A stretch of DNA of 64,000 bases from Kribbella sp. CA-293567 (lineage in GTDB: Bacteria; Actinomycetota; Actinomycetes; Propionibacteriales; Kribbellaceae), in contig NZ_CP114065.1 of the NCBI RefSeq assembly GCF_027627575.1, positions 6,324,001 through 6,388,000 of the forward strand, given 5' to 3'. The position numbers and the translations under genes are program-made. How positions within the stretch are numbered: the first letter of the stretch is position 1; each line of letters begins with the position of its first letter. The notes beneath the pieces were generated by a model. The model did not search any database and was not told where the DNA came from. It saw nothing but the letters and a program-made list of their open reading frames with translations. Shown here piece after piece: positions 1-8,340 of the stretch.

Positions 1-320
1 GCCAGGGTTTCCGGTGCTACCTGGCGCCAGGAGTCAAGGACGATGTCGTGGAGTTCGCCGGCGTCTTCGAGGGCGGTGAGGCGGGCGCGGACCCAGCTGG
101 AGAGGGCTTCGTGTTTGGGGACCCAGAACTTGTCCGGCTCGGCGGCGATGAGTTCGGCGCGTTCGAGGCGGGGGCAGCGGACGGCGAAGGAGGTCTGGTC
201 GTCGGGGAGGGTGAGGAACATCCGGCCGGCGACGTCGAAGGTGGGGTGGCCCCAGCGTTCCTTCTCCACCGCCTGCGGCAGCGACAGGGCGATCCGGCGT
301 ACGTCGTCAGCGTCAAGCAC
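1..320 (-). CDS. MmcQ/YjbR family DNA-binding protein (3' end beyond window)
   Basis: The minus-strand reading frame from GTG at 320 gives about 106 residues with no stop before the window edge, so the C-terminus is missing. The visible protein opens with ADDVRRIALSLPQ and continues through GHPTFDVAGRMFLTL, FAVRCP and KFWVPKHEALSSWV. This is the CyaY-like YjbR fold pattern in which a short helix is followed by a strand-rich core. Family members are small (about 110-130 aa) cytosolic proteins of uncertain role, proposed to bind DNA. An in-frame TAG lies four codons upstream of the GTG, which fixes the start region. No clear Shine-Dalgarno is visible. Function beyond the family name is unknown. 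Confidence 0.8.
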   Translation of the reverse strand, partial: MLDADDVRRIALSLPQAVEKERWGHPTFDVAGRMFLTLPDDQTSFAVRCPRLERAELIAAEPDKFWVPKHEALSSWVRARLTALEDAGELHDIVLDSWRQVAPETL

Positions 321-373
321 GACGACACACTAGTGGCCGGGACCGACAGTGCGGTCCCGGCCATCAACAGCGA

Positions 374-1789
374 TCAGCGGCGACGGCCTGGGAGAAGCAG
401 AGCCAGTACTGCGCCGACCGCGACGATCGCGGCGCCGACCCAGACCGCCGGCACCAGGCCGTCGACGTACCCCTCAGGGCTTGCGTAGGAACCGGTGGAG
501 GCGAAGACCGAGGCCAGCACCGCGACTCCCATCGCCACGCCTACCTCCCGGATGGTGCTGTTGGTGCCCGACGCCACGCCACGGTCGGAGTCGGTGAAGC
601 TCGCCATCACCACGCTGGCCGACGGGGCGAAGGTGAGGCCCATGCCGATCCCGGCGAGCACGAACGGAGCGATGTACGAGTTGTAGGCGACGTCGGTGGT
701 GGTGACCAGGGCGATCCACGCCAGGCCTGCGGCGAGGAGGAACTGTCCCGACGCGATCAGCACCCGAGGACCGACCCGGTCGACCACGAGCCCGGCGAGC
801 GGCGCGACCACCATCGGCGCCATCGTCCACGGCAGCGTTCGCAGACCTGACTCCAGTGGCGAGTAGCCCTGCACCACCTGGAAGAACTGCGCCAGCAGGA
901 AGACCGCGCCGAAGACACCGACCGAGAAGGTGAACGAGATGGTGTTGACGACGCTGAACGCGCGCGACCGGAACAACCGCAGCGGCAGCATCGGAGCCGG
1001 TGTCATGTGCTCCCAGGCGAGGAAGGCGATCAACAGCGCGCCGCCACCGATCAGTGCGGCCAGCACCTGGGCGGAGCTCCACCCGTCGTCGGCTCCGTGC
1101 ACGACGCCCCAGACGATGGCGAGCACAGCCGTCGCGGACAGCACCAGACCGAGCAGGTCGAGCTTTTGCGGGCGCCCACGGGACTCGGTCAGCACTCGCG
1201 CGGCCAGCGGCAGCGCGATCAGGCCGATCGGCACGTTCAGCCAGAAGATCCACTGCCAGTTGATGCCGTCGACAACCGCTCCCCCGACGACCGGTCCGAC
1301 CGCGACGCCGAGACCGGAGATCCCGCCCCAGATACCGATGGCCGCACTGCGCTGACGAGCCGGTACGGCGGCCGCCAGCAGCGTCAGCGACAACGGCATC
1401 ACCGCGGCCGCGCCGACGCCCTGGATCGCGCGGGCGCCGATCAGCATCCACGGCTCGGTGGTCAGCGCGCAGGCCGCCGAGGCGACCGTGAACAACGCCA
1501 GCCCGGCCAGGAAAATCCGCCGCCGGCCGAGCCGGTCACCGATCGCCGAAGCGGTGAGCAGCAGTGCGGCGAAGGACAGCGTGTACGCGTTGATGAACCA
1601 CTGCAGGTCCGAGAGCGAGGCGCCGAGCTCGGCCTTGATCACCGGCAGCGCGTTCGTCACCACCAGGTTGTCCAGCGTCACCATGAACACCGGGATGCCC
1701 ACCACGGCGAGCACGGTGGCCAGCGAGCGCCGTCCGGCGGGCTCGTCGACCGCCGGATCGCCGGCCGGTTCGAGGGCGGTCGTCGTCAT
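374..1789 (-). CDS. MFS drug-efflux transporter, DHA2 (EmrB/QacA) type, 14 TM
   Basis: The 471-aa hydrophobic protein has the length and pattern of a 14-helix DHA2 proton-driven exporter. Visible motifs are GDRLGRRRIFLAG (loop 2-3, motif A), a glycine/proline-rich motif C region (GLGVAVGPVVGG) and WQWIFWLNVPIG, a DHA2 signature. The ATG at 1789 is chosen over an upstream in-frame start because GGGAGC lies just before it; the upstream option would read through the operator. It is divergent from a TetR gene, and the repeated GTTATC/GATAAC sites lie between the two. This is the classic arrangement of an exporter repressed by its neighbour and induced by its substrate. The substrate cannot be told from sequence. 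Confidence 0.93.
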   Translation of the reverse strand: MTTTALEPAGDPAVDEPAGRRSLATVLAVVGIPVFMVTLDNLVVTNALPVIKAELGASLSDLQWFINAYTLSFAALLLTASAIGDRLGRRRIFLAGLALFTVASAACALTTEPWMLIGARAIQGVGAAAVMPLSLTLLAAAVPARQRSAAIGIWGGISGLGVAVGPVVGGAVVDGINWQWIFWLNVPIGLIALPLAARVLTESRGRPQKLDLLGLVLSATAVLAIVWGVVHGADDGWSSAQVLAALIGGGALLIAFLAWEHMTPAPMLPLRLFRSRAFSVVNTISFTFSVGVFGAVFLLAQFFQVVQGYSPLESGLRTLPWTMAPMVVAPLAGLVVDRVGPRVLIASGQFLLAAGLAWIALVTTTDVAYNSYIAPFVLAGIGMGLTFAPSASVVMASFTDSDRGVASGTNSTIREVGVAMGVAVLASVFASTGSYASPEGYVDGLVPAVWVGAAIVAVGAVLALLLPGRRR

Positions 1790-1805
1790 GTCCAGCTCCC
1801 TTGTT

Positions 1806-1856
1806 GTTATCGACTGATAACTTACGCCCGGATCAAAGTATGCATCGACTGATAAC
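1806..1856. promoter_or_regulatory. Repeated operator between exporter and TetR genes
   Basis: GTTATCgactGATAAC at 1806-1821 is a perfect inverted repeat (6-bp arms, 4-bp spacer). Its right part, ATCGACTGATAAC, recurs exactly at 1844-1856 in the same orientation, 35 bp further on. The two copies lie upstream of both divergent starts (1789 minus, 1885 plus). They are the obvious candidate binding sites for the TetR protein, giving control of both promoters. Binding is inferred. Confidence 0.65.
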
Positions 1857-1884
1857 ATGTCAAGTGACGACGGAGAGGAAGCCG

Positions 1885-2421
1885 ATGACGAGGACCAGGC
1901 TGACCGCGGCCGAGCGGAGCGAAGAGGTGCTGCAGGCCGCCGTGGTGGCGTTCGGCGCCAATGGCTACGCGGGCACCAAGACCGACGAGATCGCGCGGCT
2001 GGCAGGGGTGTCGCAGCCGTACGTGATCCGGTTGTTCGGCACCAAGCAGCAACTCTTCCTGGCGACCACCCACCGGGTCTGCGACCGGATCGAGGAGGAG
2101 TTCCGGCTGGCGGCGACGCGCGAGGGCACGCTGGAGAGCCTGGGCGACGCCTACAACGAACTGATGCCGGAGCGGGAGCTCCTGGTCGTCCTGTTGCACG
2201 GGTTCGCCGCCAGCGCCGACCCGGCGATCGGCGAGACCGTCCGGGCGCGCTTCGGTGGCATCCACCGCCTGGTCGGCGATCTCACCGGCGCGACGCCGGA
2301 CGAGGTCACCAAGTTCATGGCGACCGGCATGCTGCTCACCGTGATGGCCGCGATGCAGGTCGCCGGCCCCAATCCGATCTCCTGCGAGTGGGCCACCGAA
2401 CTACTCTTCACCCTCCACTAG
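1885..2421 (+). CDS. TetR family transcriptional regulator
   Basis: The 178-aa protein has an N-terminal TetR helix-turn-helix at roughly residues 12-58, with TDEIARLAGVSQPYVIRLF as the recognition portion and the usual TKQQLF that follows it. The C-terminal part is a helical ligand-binding domain. ATG at 1885 is preferred because GAGAGGAAG precedes it; a GTG seven codons upstream is possible. It is divergent from the MFS exporter and most likely represses it and itself through the repeated sites at 1806-1856. Its TAG overlaps the TAG of the convergent gene inside the palindrome ACTAGT. Confidence 0.93.
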   Translation: MTRTRLTAAERSEEVLQAAVVAFGANGYAGTKTDEIARLAGVSQPYVIRLFGTKQQLFLATTHRVCDRIEEEFRLAATREGTLESLGDAYNELMPERELLVVLLHGFAASADPAIGETVRARFGGIHRLVGDLTGATPDEVTKFMATGMLLTVMAAMQVAGPNPISCEWATELLFTLH

Positions 2422-2972
2422 TCCTCGCGGTCACCCAGCGGTTGACCGGAAGCGAACCAGACGACGGCAGTCGCGGCGGCGAGCGCACCGACGGTCACCA
2501 GCAAAGACCCCCGTACGCCGGCCCCGCGCACCACCGCGGCGGCCAGCGCGACGACCGGGCCGAGCAGCAGCGCAACAGTTGCTGGAAGCAACCACCTGCG
2601 CAAAGCCTGCCGATCGACCACGGCGTACGACGGGATCTGGGCGGCGAAGGCTGACGCCAGGTGCACCACCAACAAGGCGATCCCGGTCACCACCAGGCTC
2701 CAGCTCAGCTCGTTCGGCGCTCGCATCAACCAGCCGAAGCAGACGACGAGAATGAACACGAGTGCCGCCAACGAGTCGGGCAGCAGCACGCAGGCGACCA
2801 GCAGCAGCGACCCAACGATCGGGACCGCATCAAGCTGGTCCCAGGTCTGCCAGCCGGGCAGCACGACGGCCACCACTCCCGCCAGCGCGATCGCCGACCG
2901 CGCAAGCCAGGTCGCCGTACCTGTCGACTGGGCCTGTGACAACCACTGGGTGAGCTTCTCCGCGCCGCTCAT
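2418..2972 (-). CDS. Hypothetical membrane protein, last gene of MoxR/DUF58 operon
   Basis: The 184-aa protein has four to five predicted membrane segments (about residues 25-45, 48-68, 75-95, 125-150 and 155-175) joined by short loops. No enzymatic motif is visible. The ATG at 2972 overlaps the TGA of the DUF58 gene (ATGA), so it is probably translated by coupling and belongs to the same complex or pathway. Only the family context (small integral membrane proteins in MoxR operons) hints at its role. The 3' end overlaps the convergent TetR stop by 4 bp. Confidence 0.85.
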   Translation of the reverse strand: MSGAEKLTQWLSQAQSTGTATWLARSAIALAGVVAVVLPGWQTWDQLDAVPIVGSLLLVACVLLPDSLAALVFILVVCFGWLMRAPNELSWSLVVTGIALLVVHLASAFAAQIPSYAVVDRQALRRWLLPATVALLLGPVVALAAAVVRGAGVRGSLLVTVGALAAATAVVWFASGQPLGDRED

Positions 2973-4270
2973 GACCGGATCCTCGGTGCCGAGGCGACAC
3001 GCGCCGCATCCCGCAGTACTTCGTCCAGCGTCCCGGCGCCCCGCCAGCCGACCGTCGGTACGCCGAGGTCGCCCAGCCGGTCGAGTTCCGCCCGGCGCTC
3101 GAGCAGCCGGAGCCGCCACGCCAGCGGCCACGCCTTCGCGTCGTGCTGCTCCAGGTCGATCACGTCGGCCACATCCGGCGGCAGGGTGTCGACCGCGATC
3201 ACCGTGCAGCCCGAGTGGACCAACGTGACGATGTAGCCGAGCATCGCCTTGCCCAGCAGGGGGCTGAGCACGATCACCAGGCTGTCGGCGCGGATCCGGT
3301 GCCGGCGGGCCAGTTGGTTCTCGTCCTGCTGCCGGCTCTTGCGATCCGCGTGCACCAGCACGTCGAGGATCCGCCGCAGGTGGGCCCGGCCGCTACCGGC
3401 GCGCACTCCGCCGGTCGTCGTACCGGTGTCGATCAGGCGGACCCGATCACCGTGCCGCAGGTAGTGCTCGGCGATGGACGCGGCCGCTCGTACTGCGGTG
3501 TCCAAGCTGCTCGACCTGCCGTCGATGCCCTCACTGATGCCGACCTCCGCGCCAGTGTCGAGCAGGATGACGACCTCGGTGTCTCGATCTGACCAGGTGG
3601 ACGTGACGTGCAGCTCGCGCGTGCGGGCCGACACCTTCCAGTTGATCCGGCGCAACCTGTCGCCGGTACGGAACGGCCTGACGCCTGCCAGCTCAGTGCC
3701 CTCCCCCGGCCTGCGGGAGCGGTGCAGCCCGACCAGCCCGGCAGGGCGCGGTACCGAGTCGACCGCCTCGAACCCGTCGCGCAGTGGCAAGGTACTGATG
3801 GCTTGAGCGCCCGTCGAGGACACGTGCGTCCGGTAGCCGCCCAGGACAGAGGTGGCGATGACGATCGGGTGTTCCAACGGCCGCAGCCCCCAGCGCTCGG
3901 AGCGCAGGCCCACCTCGACGGCCACGCCGCCCTGCCCCGCCGGCGCGGCTACAGCAGCCTGCGGCGGGTCGTAGCGGAACCACGGCGTCCGGAGCAGAGA
4001 CATGACCACCAGGTCGACGTCCGGGTCCAGCTCCTCGTCGACCTTCAGCCTGTACGTCGTCGCCTGTCCCTCGAACAGCACGTCGGCGTCCAGCTCGGTC
4101 GTGACCACCGGCTGGGCCCGTGGACGGAAGAAGCGTCCCCAGGCAGCGACGAAGGCCAGTGGAAGACCCAGCACGGCCAGGTCCGGCCGACGACCCAGCA
4201 CAGCGATCATCAGCAGGACGGCAGCGACCGTGACCGCCCTGATCTGCGCGTGTGTCGGCCGCCAGCTCAC
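2969..4270 (-). CDS. DUF58 domain protein (vWA-like) of MoxR operon
   Basis: This 433-aa protein has two N-terminal membrane helices (about residues 10-50), then a beta-rich region, then the DUF58 core. RRPGEGTELAGVRPFR followed by GDRLRRINWKVSART is the characteristic DUF58 signature. VVILLDTGAEVG further on resembles a vWA MIDAS strand, with one Asp retained. DUF58 proteins are usually partners of MoxR AAA+ ATPases and may present substrates or metal-bound clients to them. The GTG start at 4270 overlaps the MoxR stop (GTGA), while the longer upstream reading frame would run back into moxR. The next gene overlaps by 4 nt. Confidence 0.92.
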   Translation of the reverse strand: MSWRPTHAQIRAVTVAAVLLMIAVLGRRPDLAVLGLPLAFVAAWGRFFRPRAQPVVTTELDADVLFEGQATTYRLKVDEELDPDVDLVVMSLLRTPWFRYDPPQAAVAAPAGQGGVAVEVGLRSERWGLRPLEHPIVIATSVLGGYRTHVSSTGAQAISTLPLRDGFEAVDSVPRPAGLVGLHRSRRPGEGTELAGVRPFRTGDRLRRINWKVSARTRELHVTSTWSDRDTEVVILLDTGAEVGISEGIDGRSSSLDTAVRAAASIAEHYLRHGDRVRLIDTGTTTGGVRAGSGRAHLRRILDVLVHADRKSRQQDENQLARRHRIRADSLVIVLSPLLGKAMLGYIVTLVHSGCTVIAVDTLPPDVADVIDLEQHDAKAWPLAWRLRLLERRAELDRLGDLGVPTVGWRGAGTLDEVLRDAARVASAPRIRS

Positions 4271-5244
4271 TGCCGGGCGCCCGCGACGGTAGGCGGTGCA
4301 GGCACCGACCCCAACACGGCACGCACCACAGTGGCGCCAGTCACCTCGTGCAGCCACAGCTCGGGCCGCACAGTGATCCGGTGAGCCAGCGCAGGGCTGG
4401 CAACCGCTTTCACATCCTCCGGTACGACGTAGTCGCGCCCCTGGATGACGGCGTACGAGCGAGCGGCCAGCAGCAGCGCCAGTGAGCCACGGGGCGAGGC
4501 GCCAACCAGCACCTGGGAGTCGCGGCGAGTCGCAGCGGCCAGTTCAACGCAGTACCGGCCGACTGTGTCGTCGACGGTGACGGTCTCGATCGCCTGTTGC
4601 GCCGCAAGGAGTCCGGCGGCATCAGTGACCGGCTCGACCTTCTGGTCCTCCGAGCGGCGACCCATGCGGCGCTGCAGGACCTCCCACTCCTCAGCGGCCG
4701 TCGGGTAGCCGAACGCGATCCGCAGCATGAAGCGGTCGAGCTGGGCCTCCGGCAGCGGGTAGGTCCCTTCGTACTCGACCGGGTTGGCCGTGGCGAGCAC
4801 GTGGAACGGCACCGGCAGCGGGAAGGTTTCGCCCTCGACGGTGACCTGATGCTCCTGCATCGACTCCAGCAGCGCGGCCTGAGTCTTCGGCGGTGTCCGG
4901 TTGATCTCGTCGGCCAGCAGCAGGCCGGTGAAGATCGGACCGGGCCGGAAGACGAACTGCGAGTCCCGCTGGTCGTAGACGAACGCACCGGTGACGTCGG
5001 AGGGCAGCAGGTCCGGGGTGAACTGGACCCGGCGGAACTCCAGACCGAGCGCCTGTGCGAACGACCGCGCCGCCAGCGTCTTGGCCAGGCCCGGGTAGTC
5101 CTCCAGCAGCACGTGGCCGCCGGCCAGGATCCCGGCCAGTACCAGCTCGAGCGCCTCGCCCTTGCCGACCACCGCCTCGCCGACCCGGTCCAGCACCTTC
5201 CGGCTCAACGCCGACACCTCGGTGAGGCTCAGCTCATCAGTCAC
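4267..5244 (-). CDS. MoxR family AAA+ ATPase
   Basis: The 325-aa protein has a MoxR-type Walker A near residues 45-57 (LLEDYPGLAKT), Walker B LLADEINRTPPKTQAALLE, sensor-1 ATANPVEYEGTYPLPEAQLDRF and the C-terminal lid. These proteins act as ATP-driven chaperones in maturation of metal-dependent or membrane complexes. The GTG at 5244 is preferred because GAGGGA sits 5 nt upstream; an alternative in-frame GTG at 5256 overlaps the stop of the upstream gene. It lies between a small membrane protein and DUF58, the standard order of such operons. Confidence 0.94.
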   Translation of the reverse strand: MTDELSLTEVSALSRKVLDRVGEAVVGKGEALELVLAGILAGGHVLLEDYPGLAKTLAARSFAQALGLEFRRVQFTPDLLPSDVTGAFVYDQRDSQFVFRPGPIFTGLLLADEINRTPPKTQAALLESMQEHQVTVEGETFPLPVPFHVLATANPVEYEGTYPLPEAQLDRFMLRIAFGYPTAAEEWEVLQRRMGRRSEDQKVEPVTDAAGLLAAQQAIETVTVDDTVGRYCVELAAATRRDSQVLVGASPRGSLALLLAARSYAVIQGRDYVVPEDVKAVASPALAHRITVRPELWLHEVTGATVVRAVLGSVPAPPTVAGARQ

Positions 5245-5252
5245 GGGTTCCC

Positions 5253-5786
5253 TCACAACTTCTCGATGGTCTGGACTGCCAACTCGATCTCCGCGAACGT
5301 CGCGGTCCGTGCCTCGGTGCCGCTGATCAGGTCCCACAGTTGCGCACCGGCCACCTCCCGGGCCCGCTCGGGCTCCAGCTCGGGGTCGATACCGTGCCGG
5401 TGCACCAGCCGGTCGACGGTCAGCTCCAGCAGCAGCGGGCGAATCCGGCGAGTGAACGTCATCGATCCCTCCCCGGCCCTGCGCTCCCGATCCGACTCCT
5501 GCACCCAGGTCGCGAGGAACTGGGTCCGGTTGTCGCTGTTGCGGCCCCGGCGGGCGGTCAGCTTCTCGTCGTACCGGGCGGGCCAGGAGGTCTCCAGCAC
5601 CTGCGGCATCGCCAGCCGCAGAGCCACCGAACCGAAGCCGATCGCCAACCCCATCGCGACGAACCACAGCGGCCGCGGCTGAGTGCCGGCCAGACCGAAG
5701 CCCGCTACCAGCACCAGGCTGCCCAGCACCGCGATCAGCAGGTGCTGCACGAGCACCTTGTTGAACGGTCCCAACCGCTGCTTCAT
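5253..5786 (-). CDS. Hypothetical membrane protein of MoxR operon
   Basis: The 177-aa protein has two membrane helices near the N-terminus (about residues 12-33 and 40-60) followed by a soluble, charged helical region rich in Arg and Glu. No known motif is seen. The ATG at 5786 overlaps the stop of the DUF4129 gene (ATGA). Position between DUF4129 and MoxR genes is conserved in actinobacterial operons of this kind, so it is likely a structural partner. I cannot assign a function. Confidence 0.85.
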   Translation of the reverse strand: MKQRLGPFNKVLVQHLLIAVLGSLVLVAGFGLAGTQPRPLWFVAMGLAIGFGSVALRLAMPQVLETSWPARYDEKLTARRGRNSDNRTQFLATWVQESDRERRAGEGSMTFTRRIRPLLLELTVDRLVHRHGIDPELEPERAREVAGAQLWDLISGTEARTATFAEIELAVQTIEKL

Positions 5787-6541
5787 GGGGACGTCACCTC
5801 GGAGTCGTCCTCCGGCTGGCCAGGCTGCGCCGGGGTACGACGTGCTGTCGCTGCCGCGAGCTCCTCCTGCAGCCGGACGAGTGCTGCCCGTGCCTGGTTG
5901 CGGGAGTCCTCGCTCGAGCCGTGCGTCGAGTACCGCGCCTCGCGGTAGAGCTGCGCCAGCCGGAGCAGCTCGGGCTCGGAAACACCGCCGACACCCAGCA
6001 CCCGCACCGTGAACTCGGCCGGTGTCTCAGACGGCTGCCGCGCCACGCCTGCTGAGGCGGCAGCGTCCTCCAGGGCTACCCAGCACGCGATCACGCCGTC
6101 GGTCGCAGTACCGGAGTCGATCGCGGCCAAGCCGGACTCGACCGCTTCGGCGAGCCTTGCGACCTTCAGACGCTCCCAGTCGGAGTCGGAGCGCTCAGGC
6201 GTCGGCAACTCGACCTTGCGGAGCATCCGGTAGAGCGCGCGGAGCAGGAGCAGGAGCAGGATCGTCGCGACCGCGTAGAACACCGCCTGCCAGAGGAACG
6301 TCACCCAGGCCGGCGTCTCGAACGGCTCCACCTCTTTCCTCGGCGGTGGTGACAGCTGTTGCGGCGGGGTCACCTGGTCCGGCGTCGGTGTCGGCAGCTC
6401 GCGTGGCGCCGCGGTGGCAGTGCTCTCGCTGTACGGCCGGACGCTGCCACCTGCCGACGCGAGCACGACCAGCGCGACAGCGGCCACTCCCAGCGCCAGA
6501 ACGAGCGCCACTGCCAACGCGCTACGACGGCTTGGCTGCAT
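5783..6541 (-). CDS. DUF4129 domain membrane protein, first gene of MoxR operon
   Basis: The 252-aa protein has an N-terminal membrane helix (residues about 8-30), a proline/threonine-rich extracytoplasmic linker (ELPTPTPDQVTPPQQ), a second helix (about 82-105) and a cytoplasmic DUF4129 domain. The domain is recognised from GVIACWVALEDAAASAG, ETPAEFTVRVL and LYREARYSTH. In other bacteria DUF4129 occurs in transglutaminase-like/DUF58/MoxR operons. It is the promoter-proximal gene here; each following gene overlaps or lies within about 10 nt. Confidence 0.88.
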   Translation of the reverse strand: MQPSRRSALAVALVLALGVAAVALVVLASAGGSVRPYSESTATAAPRELPTPTPDQVTPPQQLSPPPRKEVEPFETPAWVTFLWQAVFYAVATILLLLLLRALYRMLRKVELPTPERSDSDWERLKVARLAEAVESGLAAIDSGTATDGVIACWVALEDAAASAGVARQPSETPAEFTVRVLGVGGVSEPELLRLAQLYREARYSTHGSSEDSRNQARAALVRLQEELAAATARRTPAQPGQPEDDSEVTSP

Positions 6542-6566
6542 CCGGGAAGACTAGCCGGGTGCTGGA

Positions 6567-7775
6567 TCAGAACCCCGTGTCGAGCCAGGGCACCCGCGCT
6601 GACAGGAACGCCCGCGACGTCGCGGCCAGCGCTCCATCGGTCCGCTCCTCCACCAGCCCGGCCGCGCCGAGCAGCCCGAGCGACGGACGACCCAGGTACG
6701 CCGTACCGAGGTCGCGCACACCGAGTACGACGTCCGGCGCACGGTCGGTCTTCTCGCAGGCCGCGCCATCCGGACCACCGGTCAGGTGCCAGGAGCCGGC
6801 GTTCCAGGGCAGGAAGTCGTCCTCGACGCCCAGAACGACGTCCAGTTCCTCGGCGTACGTTCGCGCGCTCAGTGCCTGCTGGACATCGGTCAACCGGGCC
6901 CACACCCCGTCCACCGTGGTTGCGTCAGCCGCTCGCGGATCGACCAGCAGGAACAGCAGCGGGTCATCGGACGGCAGCGACCCGTACGTCGTCTCGCTGA
7001 GCAGGTCGGGGTCGAGCAGGAACTGCCACAGGGCCGCATGCGCGGCCACGTCCCGCGAGTGCACCCGCACGACGTCGACGAAACCCCTGTCGGTACGACG
7101 CGTTCGGTAGTGCGTGTAGCCGACCAACTCGCCGTCGCGCTCGGCGAGCACACACCGCAGCGGGGACGCGCCAGTGAGATCGGTCGTCACGTTGTCGTGC
7201 GTCGCGTAGTACTGGAGCTTCTCGCCGTGCTGGAACATGCCCGGCCGGGTCAGCGCCTCGGCGTTGTGGAAAGCAGTAGTCTGCCGCAGCGACTCCTGCG
7301 GATCGGCGAACCGGATCCGGACGTCGCCGGCCCCGGCCACCTCCCGCAACTGACGCGAGACCCGCTTGATGGTGACGCGCTGATGATCGGAAGCCAGCCC
7401 GTACCCGAAGCGCCCGTAGATGACCGGCTCACTCGCGGTCAGCACAGCCAGCGGCTCCCCCGCCTCGTACAGGTCTGTCAGTTGCCTGCGCATGAGATCA
7501 CGCAGAATGCCTCGCCGACGATGCGTCGAGACCACGCCGACCATCGTCACCCCGCCGGCCGCGACCTGCCCGCCCGGCACGGTGAACTCGAACCGAAACG
7601 ACCCGGTGTGCCCGACCAGTTCCTTCCCGTCGACGGCAACCAGACTGCGCTCCCTCGCCCAGACCTGCTCCTCCGTCTTCAGCTGAGCCTCGGTCCACGG
7701 CGCGGAGAACGCCAGGTTGATCAGATCCTGCAACTGCTCCCACTCACCGGCGTACGGCGCGATCTCGATCGTCAT
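6567..7775 (-). CDS. Eis-like GNAT N-acetyltransferase
   Basis: The 402-aa length and tripartite layout match the Eis family: N-terminal GNAT domain, second GNAT-like domain and C-terminal sterol-carrier-like domain. The acetyl-CoA loop is visible as GVVSTHRRRGILRDLM near residues 80-96, and ERFGYG-type text (IYGRFGYGLAS) follows as in Eis. The protein ends in Phe; the C-terminal carboxylate is catalytic in characterised Eis proteins. Those enzymes acetylate amines of aminoglycosides or Lys side chains. The actual substrate here is unknown. It stands alone, reading toward the MoxR operon with a 25-bp gap. Confidence 0.9.
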   Translation of the reverse strand: MTIEIAPYAGEWEQLQDLINLAFSAPWTEAQLKTEEQVWARERSLVAVDGKELVGHTGSFRFEFTVPGGQVAAGGVTMVGVVSTHRRRGILRDLMRRQLTDLYEAGEPLAVLTASEPVIYGRFGYGLASDHQRVTIKRVSRQLREVAGAGDVRIRFADPQESLRQTTAFHNAEALTRPGMFQHGEKLQYYATHDNVTTDLTGASPLRCVLAERDGELVGYTHYRTRRTDRGFVDVVRVHSRDVAAHAALWQFLLDPDLLSETTYGSLPSDDPLLFLLVDPRAADATTVDGVWARLTDVQQALSARTYAEELDVVLGVEDDFLPWNAGSWHLTGGPDGAACEKTDRAPDVVLGVRDLGTAYLGRPSLGLLGAAGLVEERTDGALAATSRAFLSARVPWLDTGF

Positions 7776-7815
7776 GTGTCTTGCCTACCAGACACTTGTG
7801 GGTGCTTGCCTCGGG

Positions 7816-8259
7816 TTTTCCCACGCAGCACCTCCGTCGCTGCTCCCGCCCACCCTCGTGCGCGGCTCCTGCGTCGCCGCTTGCTGTGTGGTTGCGATGG
7901 GCTTCTATGCGCGGCTAGGTCAGAGCAACCACGAACTGCTGGTCCGCCGTCTGGATCGTCACATTCAGCGCGGTGGTCGGCTCGTCGGCATCAGCGGAGG
8001 TATCTGTCGCTGCGCCACTGGTGTGCGTAGGACAGCCGCCTGGTCGGTAGATATTCAGCTAGCGGCTTGGCCGGTGAGTGGTCGCCGCCGGATGTTCGAC
8101 AAGCTTTGCCGTCGACAACCGCCCACCTCGCATTCCAGCGGCGAGCACCTCCGATTACCGGCCCGCCGCCAGCCGACCACCGCAACCACCACCAAGCGGC
8201 GACGCAGGAGCCGCGCACCGAGGCCGGCGGGAGCAGCGACGAAGGAGCTGCGTGGAAAA
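7816..8259. repeat. Pair of ~80-bp inverted repeats in gene-poor stretch
   Basis: The stretch 7776-8340 has no intact gene. Its left arm, about 7816-7896, and right arm, about 8181-8259, are inverted copies of each other. The core GTGCGCGGCTCCTGCGTCGC is identical in both arms, and most other positions match apart from a few substitutions and single-base indels. The arms are 284 bp apart. No transposase is encoded between them. This could be a non-autonomous element, an interspersed extragenic repeat family or a recombination scar. Confidence 0.7.
7915..8058 (-). pseudogene. Fragment of a small lipoprotein-like gene, truncated at both ends
   Basis: On the minus strand, between the inverted repeats, about 45 codons read as protein-like text. 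It has a lipobox-like GGC, a Ser/Thr/Asp-rich linker (THTSGAATDTSADADEPTT) and LNVTIQTADQQFVVALT before a TAG at 7915-7917. The last part resembles the first strands of cyclophilin-like-fold lipoproteins. There is no signal peptide or start upstream (a TAG precedes) and the body of the domain is absent. The frame breaks close to the left repeat arm. I infer a decayed remnant. Confidence 0.35.
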
Positions 8260-8340
8260 CAACCGGCCGGCTGTCCCCAAGCCGGCCGGCTGCTCACCCG
8301 GGTCGAGGGATCACCTCGACCCGGCACAGGAGCGAAAGGG

